A stretch of 64,000 nucleotides of DNA from positions 37,929 to 101,928 of the forward strand of contig JADGDD010000013.1 in the NCBI GenBank assembly GCA_016745075.1, given 5' to 3'. Shown here piece after piece: positions 1-9,497 of the stretch. This stretch comes from Planctomycetota bacterium. Lineage in GTDB: Bacteria > Planctomycetota > UBA11346. Within the stretch, counting starts at the first letter, position 1. Every line of letters begins with the position of its first letter. Made by a program: the position numbers and the translations under genes. The notes below the pieces were generated by a model that searched no databases, was not told the DNA's origin, and saw only the letters and a program-made list of their open reading frames with translations.

Positions 1-204
1 CCACTTATGACCACTTTCCGTTTCAGTAACGTCTACCTCACGAGACTTTTTGATGTGATAAGCAGGTCCATCCTCTGGCTTAACAGTGATTTCACTCTTC
101 TGCTCATGTGAACGTGTATGATCTTGTAGCTTATGCTCGTCGCGCTCGGCACTAAAGACGCAGAGTGGAAGGGCAATCAGGGTGGGGGCGAGATAACGAA
201 ACAT
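1..204 (-). CDS. Exported protein, N-terminal part only
   Basis: The frame is open from an ATG at 204 to the window edge (68 codons), so only the first part of the gene is visible. It begins MFRYLAPTLIALPLCVFS, a short hydrophobic signal sequence, and continues with a polar stretch rich in His, Glu, Asp and Lys. An AGGAG lies 7 nt before the ATG, which supports the start. It is the last visible gene of the metal-efflux operon, about 107 nt beyond the His-rich protein gene. Its charged, His-containing start suggests another periplasmic protein of the same system. The family is not recognisable from this fragment. Confidence 0.6.
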   Translation of the reverse strand, partial: MFRYLAPTLIALPLCVFSAERDEHKLQDHTRSHEQKSEITVKPEDGPAYHIKKSREVDVTETESGHKW

Positions 205-311
205 GATGAGCTCCTAATGTATGCTCTTACTCTATTTCAAAGTTATATGTGACCCTGTAGAATTTCTCCACAGTCCGTAAGGCTTGGCTAGAGAGTGTGA
301 TTTCAAATGAT

Positions 312-1019
312 TTACTTCTTTTCTGTATGGTTGTGCTGGTCATGGTCTTTATGTTTATCATGATCGTGTGCATCATGTGCGTGACCTGAGTGATTATGTT
401 CGGTATCATGAGTGTGTTCGGTGGCACGCTTCCATTGTGGCAGTTGCTCTGTGTGGTCATGTTCATGATTATGTGTGGTGTCTTCGTCATTATCTGGTGA
501 TGGAATGGCTTGTTTTCCGCGAATGGTTCCTTCGTCCGTTGTGGCACTCAGCCAAATAGCGCTTTCTTGAGCAAGCTCTTCAGGCACTTCCATATGAGCG
601 TGGTAGGTGCCGTCTTTATCGGCTTCTAAGAGTGCCTTTACGCTACCACGGCCATTTTTGCTGCCAACCCACGCGCGTAGAGCGCTTGGGGCATTTCCTT
701 CGGTAATGGTCACATCAAGTACAGTACTTTGGCCAGCTTCTATAGTCCCATGTAGAACAAGCGCAAAAGTGGTTTCGCCAAGGTTTATGCTGCCAAGCGG
801 ATATTGCGTACCATGATTATGTCCATCATCTTGCTGACTGTCTTCGTCGGTATGTTCTGTGTTGCTCTGATTATGCTCTGTATGTGCATCATGATCATGT
901 CCTTTGTGATGTTTCTCATGTGTTGTGTGATCATGTCCAGCATGTTCGTGGTCATGTTCGGCAGCGGCGGCGAAGCTCACAAAGAAGGAAGATAGACAAA
1001 TGGTTAGGAGGTATTTCAT
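312..1019 (-). CDS. Very His-rich periplasmic metal-binding protein
   Basis: 235 residues. Residues 1-20 are a signal peptide ending in FAAAA. Residues 21-70 and 180-235 are dominated by His-Asp-His type clusters, typical of proteins that buffer zinc, nickel, cobalt or copper. Between them, residues about 72-170 form an ordinary-composition domain rich in predicted beta strands, possibly a small beta-sandwich. The gene follows the RND pump gene by 45 nt on the same strand, so it is probably co-transcribed and traps metal in the periplasm for export or storage. The metal cannot be told from sequence. I do not recognise a named family for the central domain. Confidence 0.85.
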   Translation of the reverse strand: MKYLLTICLSSFFVSFAAAAEHDHEHAGHDHTTHEKHHKGHDHDAHTEHNQSNTEHTDEDSQQDDGHNHGTQYPLGSINLGETTFALVLHGTIEAGQSTVLDVTITEGNAPSALRAWVGSKNGRGSVKALLEADKDGTYHAHMEVPEELAQESAIWLSATTDEGTIRGKQAIPSPDNDEDTTHNHEHDHTEQLPQWKRATEHTHDTEHNHSGHAHDAHDHDKHKDHDQHNHTEKK

Positions 1020-1064
1020 AGCGTGTCCTTTATGTTCTGTTTGTTGGTTGATGTAAAAGAATAG

Positions 1065-4000
1065 TTAATAATCGCCAAGCTCGTCAGCGGTTGTGTTTGA
1101 TGTTGTGTTGTGCGCTTGTTTACAGAAGAGTAAATAGCCTGCCGGAACAATGAGCATGTTGAGTAATGTAGATGTGAGCAGTCCACCAAGAATGACGATA
1201 GCAAGCGGGGCAAGTAATTCAGAACCTGGTTCACCCATTTTTAAAGCGAGTGGAATGAGTCCTAGTGCTGCGCTAATGGCCGTCATTAAAACGGGTACTA
1301 AACGTTCTTCACTGCCACGGTGTACAGCCTCTTCAAAGCTAATTCCTTCGCAGCGTGTGAGCCAACTGAAATGGTTGACCAGAAGAATGCCATTACGAAC
1401 GGCAATGCCAAAGAGCGTAATAAAGCCAACCAAACTGGCGATGGAAATAACGGGGGCAATGTACCGCCCACCAAAACCAAAGAGTGCTAGCAGATTATCG
1501 AAGGGGGCATCTGATTCAGCAAGGAACATGGCCGCCACTCCGCCGATAAGCGCGAGCGGTATATTGGCCATAACGAGTAGGGCAGGGCGTAAAGAGCCAA
1601 GCGCCATATGTAAAAGCATAATCATAAGCACTAAGACAAATGCACCGATGCTGATAATGGTTTTACTGGCAGATTGCTGTGCTTCAAATTGTCCACCGTA
1701 ATGTACGGTATACCCAGCCTGAAAAACAATCGGGTTAACCGCAGTTTGAATAGCAGCAACGGTGTCGCCCAGATTGTAGCCTTCTGCAACATTTGCAGAG
1801 ACAATTGTTTTACGCTGAGCATTTTCTCGTGAAATTAAATTAGAGGCTTGCTCTGGTCCAATATTGGCAACTTCATGTAAGCGGACCAGCGCACCTTCGG
1901 AGCCGGTGAGAACAACATTGTGAATATCATCTACGGTGCTGCGTTGGTCTTGGTCGAGGCGTAAGGTAACATCGTAACGTTTCACACCTTGATTGACAAC
2001 GGTGACTGTTTCGCCAAAAACCGAACGTCGGACTTGGGCTCCAGCATCTTCTGCACTTAAACCGTAACGAGCAAGGTCAGCTAAACGGAAATCAATGGCT
2101 AAGGTTTCGACTAAGACCTCACGGTTAGCATTCACATCACGTGTACCGGGGATGTTGTGTAATTCAGTTTGAATATCTTTGGCAATTTGTCGTAATTTGT
2201 TGAGGTCTTCGCCAAAAACACTAATAGCAATTTGTGCCTTTGTTCCAGACATGACATGAGATAAGCGATGTGAAATAGGTTGGCCAATGGCAACGGTTAC
2301 ACCAGGCAAACCAGCTAAGAGGGCATCTATCTCAGCAAGAACGGCTTCAGTGTCAGCATTTTCTGCCAATCGTACTTCTGCTTCGGTGCTGGAAGGTGGT
2401 TCGGCATGTTCGTCACGTTCAGCACGGCCACTGCGAGAAACAACATGTTCAATGCCATCAATTTCCAGTAAACGTGTTTGTACAGATTGGCCGATTCGTT
2501 CTGATTCTTCTAAAGAAGTTCCAGGCGGCATCATTAAAAAGACGGTGTAGGTGCCTTCATTAAAGGCAGGTAAAAAGCTGGAGCCAAAAGAGCTTGCGCA
2601 CCAAATGGTCAGAAGAGTGAGCATGCCTGCTACGGTAAGGGTGGCTTTTTTCCATTGTGTGCAGAGACCAAGAAGTGGGCGGTAGAGTTTTTTTAAGAGT
2701 GTTACTAATTGTGCGTCTGTATGGGCGTTGGCAAATTTTCCGCGTAATAAATACCAACATAAAGCCGGAGTGACTGTGAGGGCTACAACCAGTGATGCCA
2801 TAACTGAAATAATATAGGTTAAAGCTAAAGGTTTAAAGAATCGCCCTTCTAGCCCACCAAGAAACAGTAGGGGTACAAAAACAATGCAAATAATAATGGT
2901 AGCAAAAACAATAGATGAACGAATTTCGTTTGAGGCATCAAAAATAATGCGCATACGCCCTTTTTGTTTATCTGGTGGTTGTCCTGCATTTTCACCGAGC
3001 CGTCGGAATACATTTTCTACATCAATAATGGCATCGTCTACTAAAATACCGATGGCTACGGCAAGCCCGCCTAAAGTCATGACGTTAATACTCATATCGG
3101 CCATCCACATGACCAAGAGTCCGGTGCCTAAGGAAACTGGCAGAGCAGTAAGAGTAATAATGGTCGTGCGAATATTCATCAAGAATAACATAAGTACGAC
3201 GCTTACGATGACTGTTGCTTCGTAGAGTACGCTGGTGACATTATTCACAGAACGATTGATGAAATCAGACTGACGAAAAACATGGCGGTTCAGAACCAAG
3301 CCACTTGGTAGGCCTGGTTCTATTTGGTCGAGCAAGGCATCTACACGTTCGGTGAGTTCAAGGGTATTGGTGCTCGGTGCCTTTTGAATAGAGACAACTA
3401 CGGCAGCTTGGCCATTATCAGCAGCGGCTCCTCTGCGGAAGGCACCGCCTAATTGTACGGTAGCCACATCAGCAACCGTGATCGGAGCACCGTCATGATG
3501 AGCAACAACAGTTTGTTGTATATCAGCTATACCTCGCACCCGTCCACTTTGACGTAGTGGTAATTCAAGACCTTGTACGTTCACTAAAAAGCCAGCGCTA
3601 TTGAGGTTGTGTGCTTTACTAATTGCACTGGCAACTTCTTCTGTGGTTAACTCATACAGCTGGAGCCGTTCTTGTTGTACTTCAATTTGGTATTCAGGTA
3701 AATGTCCGCCAATAGCTACCACTTCAGAAACGCCGTTTACGGTGAGTAAACGATTTCGTAAATCAAATTCAGCATAGGCGCGTACATCCATTGGGCTTAT
3801 TGCAGAATCATCACTGCGTAACGAAATAAGCATAATTTCCCCCGTGATGGAGGAAATAGGTGTCATTTGCATATGTGAATCAGCAGGTATTTGTTCTTGA
3901 ACACTTTCGATTCGTTCTGAAACCATTTGTCGAGCACGATAAATATCCACACCCCAGTCAAATTCAGCCCAGACAATGGAGAGCCCTAATGAACTAGCGG

Positions 4001-4250
4001 AGCGTACACGTCGTAAGCCAGAGAGGCCATTAACGGCTGATTCAATAGGAAAGCTTATATAGTTTTCAACTTCTTCGGCAGTAAGTCCGCTCGATTCAGT
4101 GATGAGAGTAACGGTAGGGGCATTGAGTTCTGGAAAGACATCAACGGGCATTTTATCGAGCGCGTACCAGGTTGCGGCAAGTAGGAGCAGGGCAGCAAAT
4201 ATTACTAAAGCAGCATTTTTGAGTGAGAAAGCAATAATATGTTTTAACAT
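1065..4250 (-). CDS. Heavy-metal RND efflux pump, inner-membrane subunit (CusA/CzcA family)
   Basis: 1061 residues, the normal length for the HME branch of RND transporters, which drive metal ions from periplasm or cytosol to the outside using the proton gradient. The N-terminus has the family start (a hydrophobic helix, then DKMPVDVFPE at about 32-41). The proton-relay helix is visible as GILVDDAIIDVEN at 401-413, with Asp405, Asp406 and Glu412. The porter region near 570-640 resembles both Cu- and Zn/Co-type pumps, so the substrate is left open. The ATG lies 2 nt after the stop of the upstream adaptor gene, so the two are translationally coupled. The partners are the TolC-like and CusB-like genes upstream and the His-rich protein downstream. 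Confidence 0.95.
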   Translation of the reverse strand: MLKHIIAFSLKNAALVIFAALLLLAATWYALDKMPVDVFPELNAPTVTLITESSGLTAEEVENYISFPIESAVNGLSGLRRVRSASSLGLSIVWAEFDWGVDIYRARQMVSERIESVQEQIPADSHMQMTPISSITGEIMLISLRSDDSAISPMDVRAYAEFDLRNRLLTVNGVSEVVAIGGHLPEYQIEVQQERLQLYELTTEEVASAISKAHNLNSAGFLVNVQGLELPLRQSGRVRGIADIQQTVVAHHDGAPITVADVATVQLGGAFRRGAAADNGQAAVVVSIQKAPSTNTLELTERVDALLDQIEPGLPSGLVLNRHVFRQSDFINRSVNNVTSVLYEATVIVSVVLMLFLMNIRTTIITLTALPVSLGTGLLVMWMADMSINVMTLGGLAVAIGILVDDAIIDVENVFRRLGENAGQPPDKQKGRMRIIFDASNEIRSSIVFATIIICIVFVPLLFLGGLEGRFFKPLALTYIISVMASLVVALTVTPALCWYLLRGKFANAHTDAQLVTLLKKLYRPLLGLCTQWKKATLTVAGMLTLLTIWCASSFGSSFLPAFNEGTYTVFLMMPPGTSLEESERIGQSVQTRLLEIDGIEHVVSRSGRAERDEHAEPPSSTEAEVRLAENADTEAVLAEIDALLAGLPGVTVAIGQPISHRLSHVMSGTKAQIAISVFGEDLNKLRQIAKDIQTELHNIPGTRDVNANREVLVETLAIDFRLADLARYGLSAEDAGAQVRRSVFGETVTVVNQGVKRYDVTLRLDQDQRSTVDDIHNVVLTGSEGALVRLHEVANIGPEQASNLISRENAQRKTIVSANVAEGYNLGDTVAAIQTAVNPIVFQAGYTVHYGGQFEAQQSASKTIISIGAFVLVLMIMLLHMALGSLRPALLVMANIPLALIGGVAAMFLAESDAPFDNLLALFGFGGRYIAPVISIASLVGFITLFGIAVRNGILLVNHFSWLTRCEGISFEEAVHRGSEERLVPVLMTAISAALGLIPLALKMGEPGSELLAPLAIVILGGLLTSTLLNMLIVPAGYLLFCKQAHNTTSNTTADELGDY

Positions 4251-4252
4251 AA

Positions 4253-5539
4253 TCAGTGCTCCCCATCATGAAATGTGCCATCAGCGTGAAAATGTCCCGT
4301 TTTGTTTTCAGTACGACTCGTAGCTAGTTTTAATTGGTACACGCCATCAAGAACCACTTCATCACCTTCAGCTAAACCAGAATAGATGGTTACCCAGCGG
4401 CCATCAGATGGACCAAGGTCGGCAACGGTGCGAATAACATTGTTTGGATCTTTAGGATCTCGACGGAAAAAAATATTCTCAAGTCCATCTTGAATAATAG
4501 CTCGTTGTGGAATAGCTAATTCTTCCATGTCTGGATCACCTGCTACCGCTACTTCTGCCATCGTGGCTACTTGCGGGCGAACCCAATGCGGCAATGTTTC
4601 ATTATTGATGGTAATAAACACATCAAGGGTACGTGTATCGGGGTTGCCAGTAACGCCGAGGTACATGGTGCCAGTAAGGCTTTCTTTATGGCGCTTTGGT
4701 CCACGCCCTTCTGGTGCATTTATCCGTGCTGTTTGTCCATCCCGTAGCGAATCAATTAAGTCTGCCTGTAAGGCTTTACCTCGAAAGCGCATGGCTTGTG
4801 GGGAGAGAATATGAATAACTTCCGTTCCAGCTTCAACCCAAGTGCCACTAGCGGCATCAACGGCACGAACAATACCATTAGCAGCGGCGGTAATCGGTAT
4901 GCCTGCAAGCCGTTGCCATAAAGGCTTGGAGTTTTTGTGGACTTGGAGTTGCTCTGTTGATATTGCAGTGAGAGTTGCTGCTTGGGCAATGAGTTGCTGA
5001 AATCGTTCTTGTTCGGCATTGTATTCGGCTTGCCGTGCTTGGATAGCTGTATCATAAACGGATGGACCTTCAGAGAGAGACAAGGTGCCAGCCGCTTGTT
5101 TCAAAGCTTCGGCTTGAGCACGATCAGCGTCCATAGATAAAATAGCGGTTTGAGCATCAACTAATTGTGTTTGCAGTTCCCGCCATTCTGGCGCATCGAC
5201 CTGCAACAAGAGCTCGCCTTTGTGTACTTTTTGGAGTGGCGTGACCAGCAACTCTACGCGGCCAGATAAAGGGAGCGGGTAATGTTGCTGCGCTGACGGG
5301 AGTGGTTCAAAAAAGCCCGGCATCGTAACCGTGGTTGTTACCGAACGATACTCTGCTTGTGCAAAGGAGATGCCTAAATTGCGCCGAACGATAGCAGGAA
5401 TAGGGATGCGGTTAGAAGGGGAGGAGGTAGGAGTGTTTTGTTGTGGTGCTTCATGTGCACTATGGTCATGACCGTGGTGGTCTTCACCGCAGCCAGTGAA
5501 CAGGCCGGCGAGTACACAGCTAGCAAGGATAATTTTCAT
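4253..5539 (-). CDS. RND periplasmic adaptor lipoprotein (CusB/CzcB family)
   Basis: 428 residues from the ATG at 5539. A TTG four codons upstream also keeps the frame open, but MKIILASCVLAG gives a clean lipoprotein signal with lipobox LFTGC (Cys17). A short His-rich patch follows the lipidated Cys, as in metal-specific adaptors. The rest has the usual adaptor order: a beta/lipoyl hairpin starting near 85, a coiled coil near 120-200, the second lipoyl half near 200-240, a beta barrel and a membrane-proximal domain. It bridges the inner-membrane pump and the outer-membrane channel. It sits 38 nt after the TolC-like gene and 2 nt before the pump gene. Confidence 0.93.
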   Translation of the reverse strand: MKIILASCVLAGLFTGCGEDHHGHDHSAHEAPQQNTPTSSPSNRIPIPAIVRRNLGISFAQAEYRSVTTTVTMPGFFEPLPSAQQHYPLPLSGRVELLVTPLQKVHKGELLLQVDAPEWRELQTQLVDAQTAILSMDADRAQAEALKQAAGTLSLSEGPSVYDTAIQARQAEYNAEQERFQQLIAQAATLTAISTEQLQVHKNSKPLWQRLAGIPITAAANGIVRAVDAASGTWVEAGTEVIHILSPQAMRFRGKALQADLIDSLRDGQTARINAPEGRGPKRHKESLTGTMYLGVTGNPDTRTLDVFITINNETLPHWVRPQVATMAEVAVAGDPDMEELAIPQRAIIQDGLENIFFRRDPKDPNNVIRTVADLGPSDGRWVTIYSGLAEGDEVVLDGVYQLKLATSRTENKTGHFHADGTFHDGEH

Positions 5540-5577
5540 GAAATGTTCCAATAAGTAAGAGAGAAGTATAAAAGTAT

Positions 5578-6933
5578 TTATTGTACAGGGGTGTTTGCTT
5601 GAACAGCAGGGGGGCCTTGTAATGCATCAAGTGTTAGTTGGGCATTGACCAAGTGGGCTAAGGTTTCAAGGCGTTTCATCTCAACTTCATAGCTGCGTTG
5701 TAAAGCATCCACGAGTATGAAGACATCAAGTTGGCCGAGGCTTGCAAGGGAATGGGCATCAGCAATTTGTTGTTGTACAAGCGGGACAATGTGCTCGGTC
5801 AAAAACGTGAGTTGTTGTTGTGTGTCTTGAACTTTTTCTTGAGCACTAATGTAGGTGTACGTTAATTCTTGCAGGGCGGTTTCTATAGCAGCCCCAGCAA
5901 CGGTACGTTCAACAGTGCTAGTAGCGATTCCTTGTTTATTACTATTCCATACAGGAAGCGGAAGCAGGCCCAATCCAAATAAGGCTCGTGTTTCATTTTC
6001 TTCACTACCCAAGCCAAGGCCAATGCGTAAGTCTGGATATTGTTTTCGGACTTCCAATTCCAATTGCCGTTCAGCGACTTGATAGGCTGCAAGCATGATG
6101 CGCATGTTCGGATTATTGAGAAGTATTGGTTGTTCTGTTGCAGTCTGTTCAGGAATGCTGGCTTGTTCAAATGTCCAATTGTGCTCAGGGTGTAAGCCTA
6201 AGTAGGAGAGTAAGAGAAGACGTTGTTGAGTCTGTTGTGTTTGGCTATTTTGCAGCTCGTTTTCAATGAGCTTTTGCTGAATGAGCAGTAAACGTTCATC
6301 AACAACGGTCATCGCTTGTGCTGCTTTTAACTGAGGACTAATTGCAATAACGCTTTGAAGTTCCTGAATGGCAGCACCTTGTCTTGCAATACGTAGGTCT
6401 TGTATTGCAAGTTGTGCCCATGTTTGCCTGACATTGCTTAACAGGGCCCACTCTGCGCCTAGTATGGCCTCTTCTTGTGCGCTGGTGCGTGCTTCTGCCA
6501 AATGTTTGCGCGCCTGTAGACGGCCAGAGAGTGGAATAGAAAAAGAAAGGCTAGAACCAAGTATCCAGGGTTTATCAACGGCGCTTTCTAAAATACGTGC
6601 GCCATCTATTTCGAGTTCTGGGTCTTCCCAGAGTTGAGCGTGTTGTGCTTCTGCTGTGGGAATGCCGAGTTGCAGACGTGTTGCTCGGATAGAGGGGTTA
6701 AAGAAAAGTGCTGTTGTTTCTGCTTCTGCTAAACTGATGCCATCTGTTAAGTCATAAGGTTGTGGAGAATGGTGTTGTGGCTGTACTTGGGTGGTGGCAC
6801 GGTGCGCACCGCGTTGTTGCCAAGCCTGTTGTACGGCTTGAACATCAATAGGTTGCGCTCGGTATTGTGCGCAACTGCCGAGTAATGCAGCGACACAAGC
6901 ACCACCGAGAAAACGGGGGTGAAAAAAGATCAT
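5578..6933 (-). CDS. Outer-membrane efflux channel lipoprotein (TolC/CusC family)
   Basis: 451 residues, in the usual range for outer-membrane factors. The start MIFFHPRFLGG is followed by lipobox LLGSC (Cys21), so it is probably lipidated like CusC. Two long alpha-helical repeats of Gln/Leu/Ala-rich coiled coil are visible, with the family motif of aligned starts (SLAEAETTALFFNPSIRA near 69-86). It forms the exit duct of the tripartite pump. It is the first pump gene of the operon. In front of it lie a GGAG ribosome-binding site and a perfect 8-bp hairpin. Confidence 0.92.
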   Translation of the reverse strand: MIFFHPRFLGGACVAALLGSCAQYRAQPIDVQAVQQAWQQRGAHRATTQVQPQHHSPQPYDLTDGISLAEAETTALFFNPSIRATRLQLGIPTAEAQHAQLWEDPELEIDGARILESAVDKPWILGSSLSFSIPLSGRLQARKHLAEARTSAQEEAILGAEWALLSNVRQTWAQLAIQDLRIARQGAAIQELQSVIAISPQLKAAQAMTVVDERLLLIQQKLIENELQNSQTQQTQQRLLLLSYLGLHPEHNWTFEQASIPEQTATEQPILLNNPNMRIMLAAYQVAERQLELEVRKQYPDLRIGLGLGSEENETRALFGLGLLPLPVWNSNKQGIATSTVERTVAGAAIETALQELTYTYISAQEKVQDTQQQLTFLTEHIVPLVQQQIADAHSLASLGQLDVFILVDALQRSYEVEMKRLETLAHLVNAQLTLDALQGPPAVQANTPVQ

Positions 6934-6947
6934 AACAACTCCGAGGA

Positions 6948-6967
6948 GAGGGTTTTTTCAAACCCTC
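6948..6967 (-). promoter_or_regulatory. Leader hairpin with GAAA loop before the efflux channel gene
   Basis: On the minus-strand transcript, arms GAGGGTTT and AAACCCTC (8 bp, perfect) enclose a GAAA tetraloop, ending about 14 nt before the channel-gene ATG and just upstream of its GGAG site. No U-tract follows, so it is not an ordinary intrinsic terminator. It may stabilise or process the mRNA between the small upstream gene and the pump genes. Confidence 0.5.
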
Positions 6968-7160
6968 GTATAAGTAGCGAACTCTAAGATAGAGATGTCA
7001 GCTACAGGAAGACAATGGCATTTTTTTAGGGAAGTGCGCTGTGATGTAGATAAATAAGCGGTCGTTTTTGTCCGTTATGTAAGTTACAAATGTACGCAGT
7101 ATGCCTAGACCACACGAGGGTCTTGCCATTGACAGAGATATAAAAACGGGAGTAAAGAGT

Positions 7161-7631
7161 CTACAGTAGCAAACGAACGGTAGCTAAATCATGCAAAGGT
7201 TGATGTGCATGCGGGGGCGGCTCTGGGCAGAGTGTATATGCCAAGGCGCTATCAGGATCCTCAATGAACAGATCCATCAATGAAAAAGATGGTAAGAGCG
7301 CAAGGGCAACAGTCGCTGTTGGGCTCAGTTGACGAACTGGTGACGGTCTGGTGTACTCACCAAGTAATTCTTGGTCTACACAGTCATCGGCATGGGCTTC
7401 TTGATCATGTAAGAAATTCTCACCAAGATCATAGAGGTCAATCAGAGCCTCATCGTTGGCTGTGCTCGTAGCATGGTCACAGGCGCAATGTGTTTCATGA
7501 CCAGCAACTTCCAGATGGCGCATGTCTTGTGGACCGCTAACGGTGCATAAGACAATGGCGCTATTACACACTGCGCTAACAGTGAGCATCATGGCCAATA
7601 CGGCAGCTAGAGATCTATAGAGGAAAGTCAT
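7161..7631 (-). CDS. Small exported Cys/His protein at the head of the efflux operon
   Basis: 156 residues. The N-terminus (MTFLYRSLAAVLAMMLTVSA) is a signal peptide. The mature part has paired Cys and His residues (HCACDH near 48-53, DDC near 82-84) and ends PPPHAHQPLHDLATVRLLL. Short exported proteins with a His-bearing, hydrophobic tail of this kind are often found at the head of heavy-metal RND operons, so a role in metal sensing or chaperoning in the periplasm is plausible but inferred. It precedes the TolC-like gene by 227 nt on the same strand. The protein family is not named. Confidence 0.7.
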   Translation of the reverse strand: MTFLYRSLAAVLAMMLTVSAVCNSAIVLCTVSGPQDMRHLEVAGHETHCACDHATSTANDEALIDLYDLGENFLHDQEAHADDCVDQELLGEYTRPSPVRQLSPTATVALALLPSFSLMDLFIEDPDSALAYTLCPEPPPHAHQPLHDLATVRLLL

Positions 7632-7750
7632 TTCATTTGCACCCTACCGATAGAGAAGAACATTTTCAACATCAAAGTTACAGACGCATACAGCCACAAT
7701 TGTTTACGGCCTTTATGGTATGGAGCGTTTTATTATGATTGTGTTGATGA

Positions 7751-8680
7751 TTACGAAAGGACTTTTGTGACCGATTTTTCTAGGATTGTACATAATTCCT
7801 GAAATGATTCATCGCGGCTATCATTCTGTCGCCAGCAGCAGAGAACTTCTCGTTTAGCTTGTTGTGTTTTGAGTGGAACAATCTGACTACGGGTATGGTT
7901 GACCGTGCGCAAAGCTAACTCAGGCATAAAGGTGCAGCCATAGCCAGATTCCACTAATAAGCGTAGCGTTTCAAGGTTATTTGCACGGCAGGTTGCTGGA
8001 ACAAAGTCTGCATCTATACGGCATAAGTCTGCTGCTTGATCATGAAAGCAATGTCCTTCTTCAAGCAGCAGTAGACGGGTTGAGCGTACCTCATCAAAAC
8101 TGATAGCCTCACTCGTGCTTAAAGGATGTTCCTTGGGGGTTAAAAAACGAAACGGCTCACGGTAGAGTAAGCGCTGTCCAAGTTCCTGCGTTTCTTTAAC
8201 TGGTGCAAGGATGATCAGATCAAGACTGCGGTTGTGAATATTTTCAAGTAACTTAGCGGTAACTTGTTCAGCGAAGTCGATGCGCAGCTCTGGTAATTGC
8301 TGTTCTAGTTCGGGTAGAATGTGGGGTAATAAGTACGGGGCGATGGTGGGGATAATGCCGAGTCGCAAATGTCCATGCAGTGGATTCTCTGGCTCGTGGG
8401 CGGTATGTTCTAATTGTTCAAGTCCGCTCAGTAAACGTTCAGCCTGTTCTACGATCGGTTTTCCTTCTGTTGTAAGAACCACACCTGAGCGTTCTCGTTC
8501 AAAGACGGTTACACCCATCTTCTGTTCCCATTTACGAATTTGGCTACTGAGCGTCGGCTGTGAAACATGACAAGCCGCCGCTGCTTTGCCAAAATGGCGG
8601 TACTTAGCAATGGCTACAAGGTAGCGCAAGACAGGAATGGTTGTTGCAGATGTATCATAGATAGAACCTATCGTCATCAT
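7751..8680 (-). CDS. oxyR: Hydrogen-peroxide sensor OxyR (LysR family)
   Basis: 309 residues from the double ATG at 8680. A TTG at 8731 extends the frame but adds nothing OxyR-like. A LysR helix-turn-helix is visible at about 15-75 ([20 protein letters not shown]), followed by a substrate-binding fold. The redox pair is present: GHC at 209-211 and Cys220, nine residues apart exactly like Cys199/Cys208 of E. coli OxyR. Peroxide should form the disulphide and switch on target genes. It is divergent from ahpC. An OxyR box overlaps its own start region, which suggests autorepression together with activation of ahpC. Confidence 0.92.
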   Translation of the reverse strand: MMTIGSIYDTSATTIPVLRYLVAIAKYRHFGKAAAACHVSQPTLSSQIRKWEQKMGVTVFERERSGVVLTTEGKPIVEQAERLLSGLEQLEHTAHEPENPLHGHLRLGIIPTIAPYLLPHILPELEQQLPELRIDFAEQVTAKLLENIHNRSLDLIILAPVKETQELGQRLLYREPFRFLTPKEHPLSTSEAISFDEVRSTRLLLLEEGHCFHDQAADLCRIDADFVPATCRANNLETLRLLVESGYGCTFMPELALRTVNHTRSQIVPLKTQQAKREVLCCWRQNDSRDESFQELCTILEKSVTKVLS

Positions 8681-8693
8681 AGAAAAGTATGTC
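8657..8693. promoter_or_regulatory. OxyR binding site
   Basis: The known OxyR consensus is four tetranucleotides ATAG/CTAT/ATAG/CTAT with start-to-start spacing of 11. Here ATAG (8657), CTAT (8668) and ATAG (8679) are exact and exactly spaced; the fourth position (8690) reads TGTC. The first spacer also carries the T and A preferred in the consensus. The site lies over the oxyR start codons and about 70 nt before ahpC, as expected for a shared divergent operator. Confidence 0.75.
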
Positions 8694-8765
8694 TGTATCA
8701 ATGATAGACAAGCGTTACTCTCTCGGCTCAATCAACCAATTTCACTGAATAACAGGAGTGACCCC

Positions 8766-9353
8766 ATGAGCCTTGTACAACAACAAGCCCCAGATTTTGC
8801 AGCCCAAGCCGTTATGCCAGACGGTTCTTTCCAAGAACTCAAACTGAGTGATAACAAAGGAAAATGGACTGTTCTCTTTTTCTACCCACTCGATTTTACT
8901 TTCGTTTGCCCAACCGAAATCCTCGCGTTCTCTGACCGCGTAGCAGACTTCAAGGCAATCAATGCAGACATCGTTGGTGTAAGTGTAGATAGCCACTTTA
9001 CCCACCTTGCATGGACCAGCACTCCTCGCAAAGAAGGCGGTATTCAAGGTCTTGAGTATCCACTCGTTGCTGACCTGAACAAAAGCATCTGTCGTGATTA
9101 CGACGTGCTTATTGAAGATGCAGGCATCGCATTGCGTGGCCTCTTCATCATTGACCCAGAAGGTGTTGTTCGCGCACAAACCGTTCACGATTTGCCAGTA
9201 GGCCGTAACGTAGACGAAGTACTTCGTGTTATTAAAGCATTCCAATTTGTTGAAGAGCATGGCGAAGTATGCCCAGCTAACTGGAACGAAGGCGACAAAA
9301 CCATGAAGCCAGACACCGACGGCTCTAAAGAATACTTTACCGCAGTAAACTAA
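8766..9353 (+). CDS. ahpC: Alkyl hydroperoxide reductase subunit C, typical 2-Cys peroxiredoxin
   Basis: 195 residues, full length for the Prx1/AhpC class. It reduces hydrogen peroxide and organic peroxides through a thiol relay. The peroxidatic cysteine is Cys48 in DFTFVCPTE; the resolving cysteine is Cys169 in GEVCPANW. An AGGAG lies just before the ATG. It is divergent from oxyR and so is likely peroxide-induced through the box at 8657-8693. No AhpF gene is present here; electrons probably come from thioredoxin or an AhpF elsewhere. A strong terminator closes the transcript. Confidence 0.96.
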   Translation: MSLVQQQAPDFAAQAVMPDGSFQELKLSDNKGKWTVLFFYPLDFTFVCPTEILAFSDRVADFKAINADIVGVSVDSHFTHLAWTSTPRKEGGIQGLEYPLVADLNKSICRDYDVLIEDAGIALRGLFIIDPEGVVRAQTVHDLPVGRNVDEVLRVIKAFQFVEEHGEVCPANWNEGDKTMKPDTDGSKEYFTAVN

Positions 9354-9374
9354 GTTTTCTGTTACAAGAACCAT

Positions 9375-9407
9375 AAAAACGCCGCCCTCATTCAGGGCGG
9401 CGTTTTT
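9375..9407 (+). terminator. Intrinsic terminator after ahpC, probably bidirectional
   Basis: A 14-bp stem (9375-9388 with 9394-9407, GC-rich core CGCCGCCCT/AGGGCGGCG) with a 5-nt loop. It is flanked by A5 on the left and T5 on the right, so it can stop ahpC and also the converging MerR gene. Confidence 0.9.
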
Positions 9408-9497
9408 CGTGGAGTCATTGCTGTTTATAAGCGGTATTGTAGATAACTCAGGGAAGAAATATATATTCTGTGAGCATAACCGTGTGGTTGTATTCTT

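Noticed and set aside
8742..9374. Long minus-strand ORF opposite ahpC
   Set aside because: It mirrors the well-supported ahpC gene, and its composition (Cys, Val and aromatic rich) is typical of a shadow frame.
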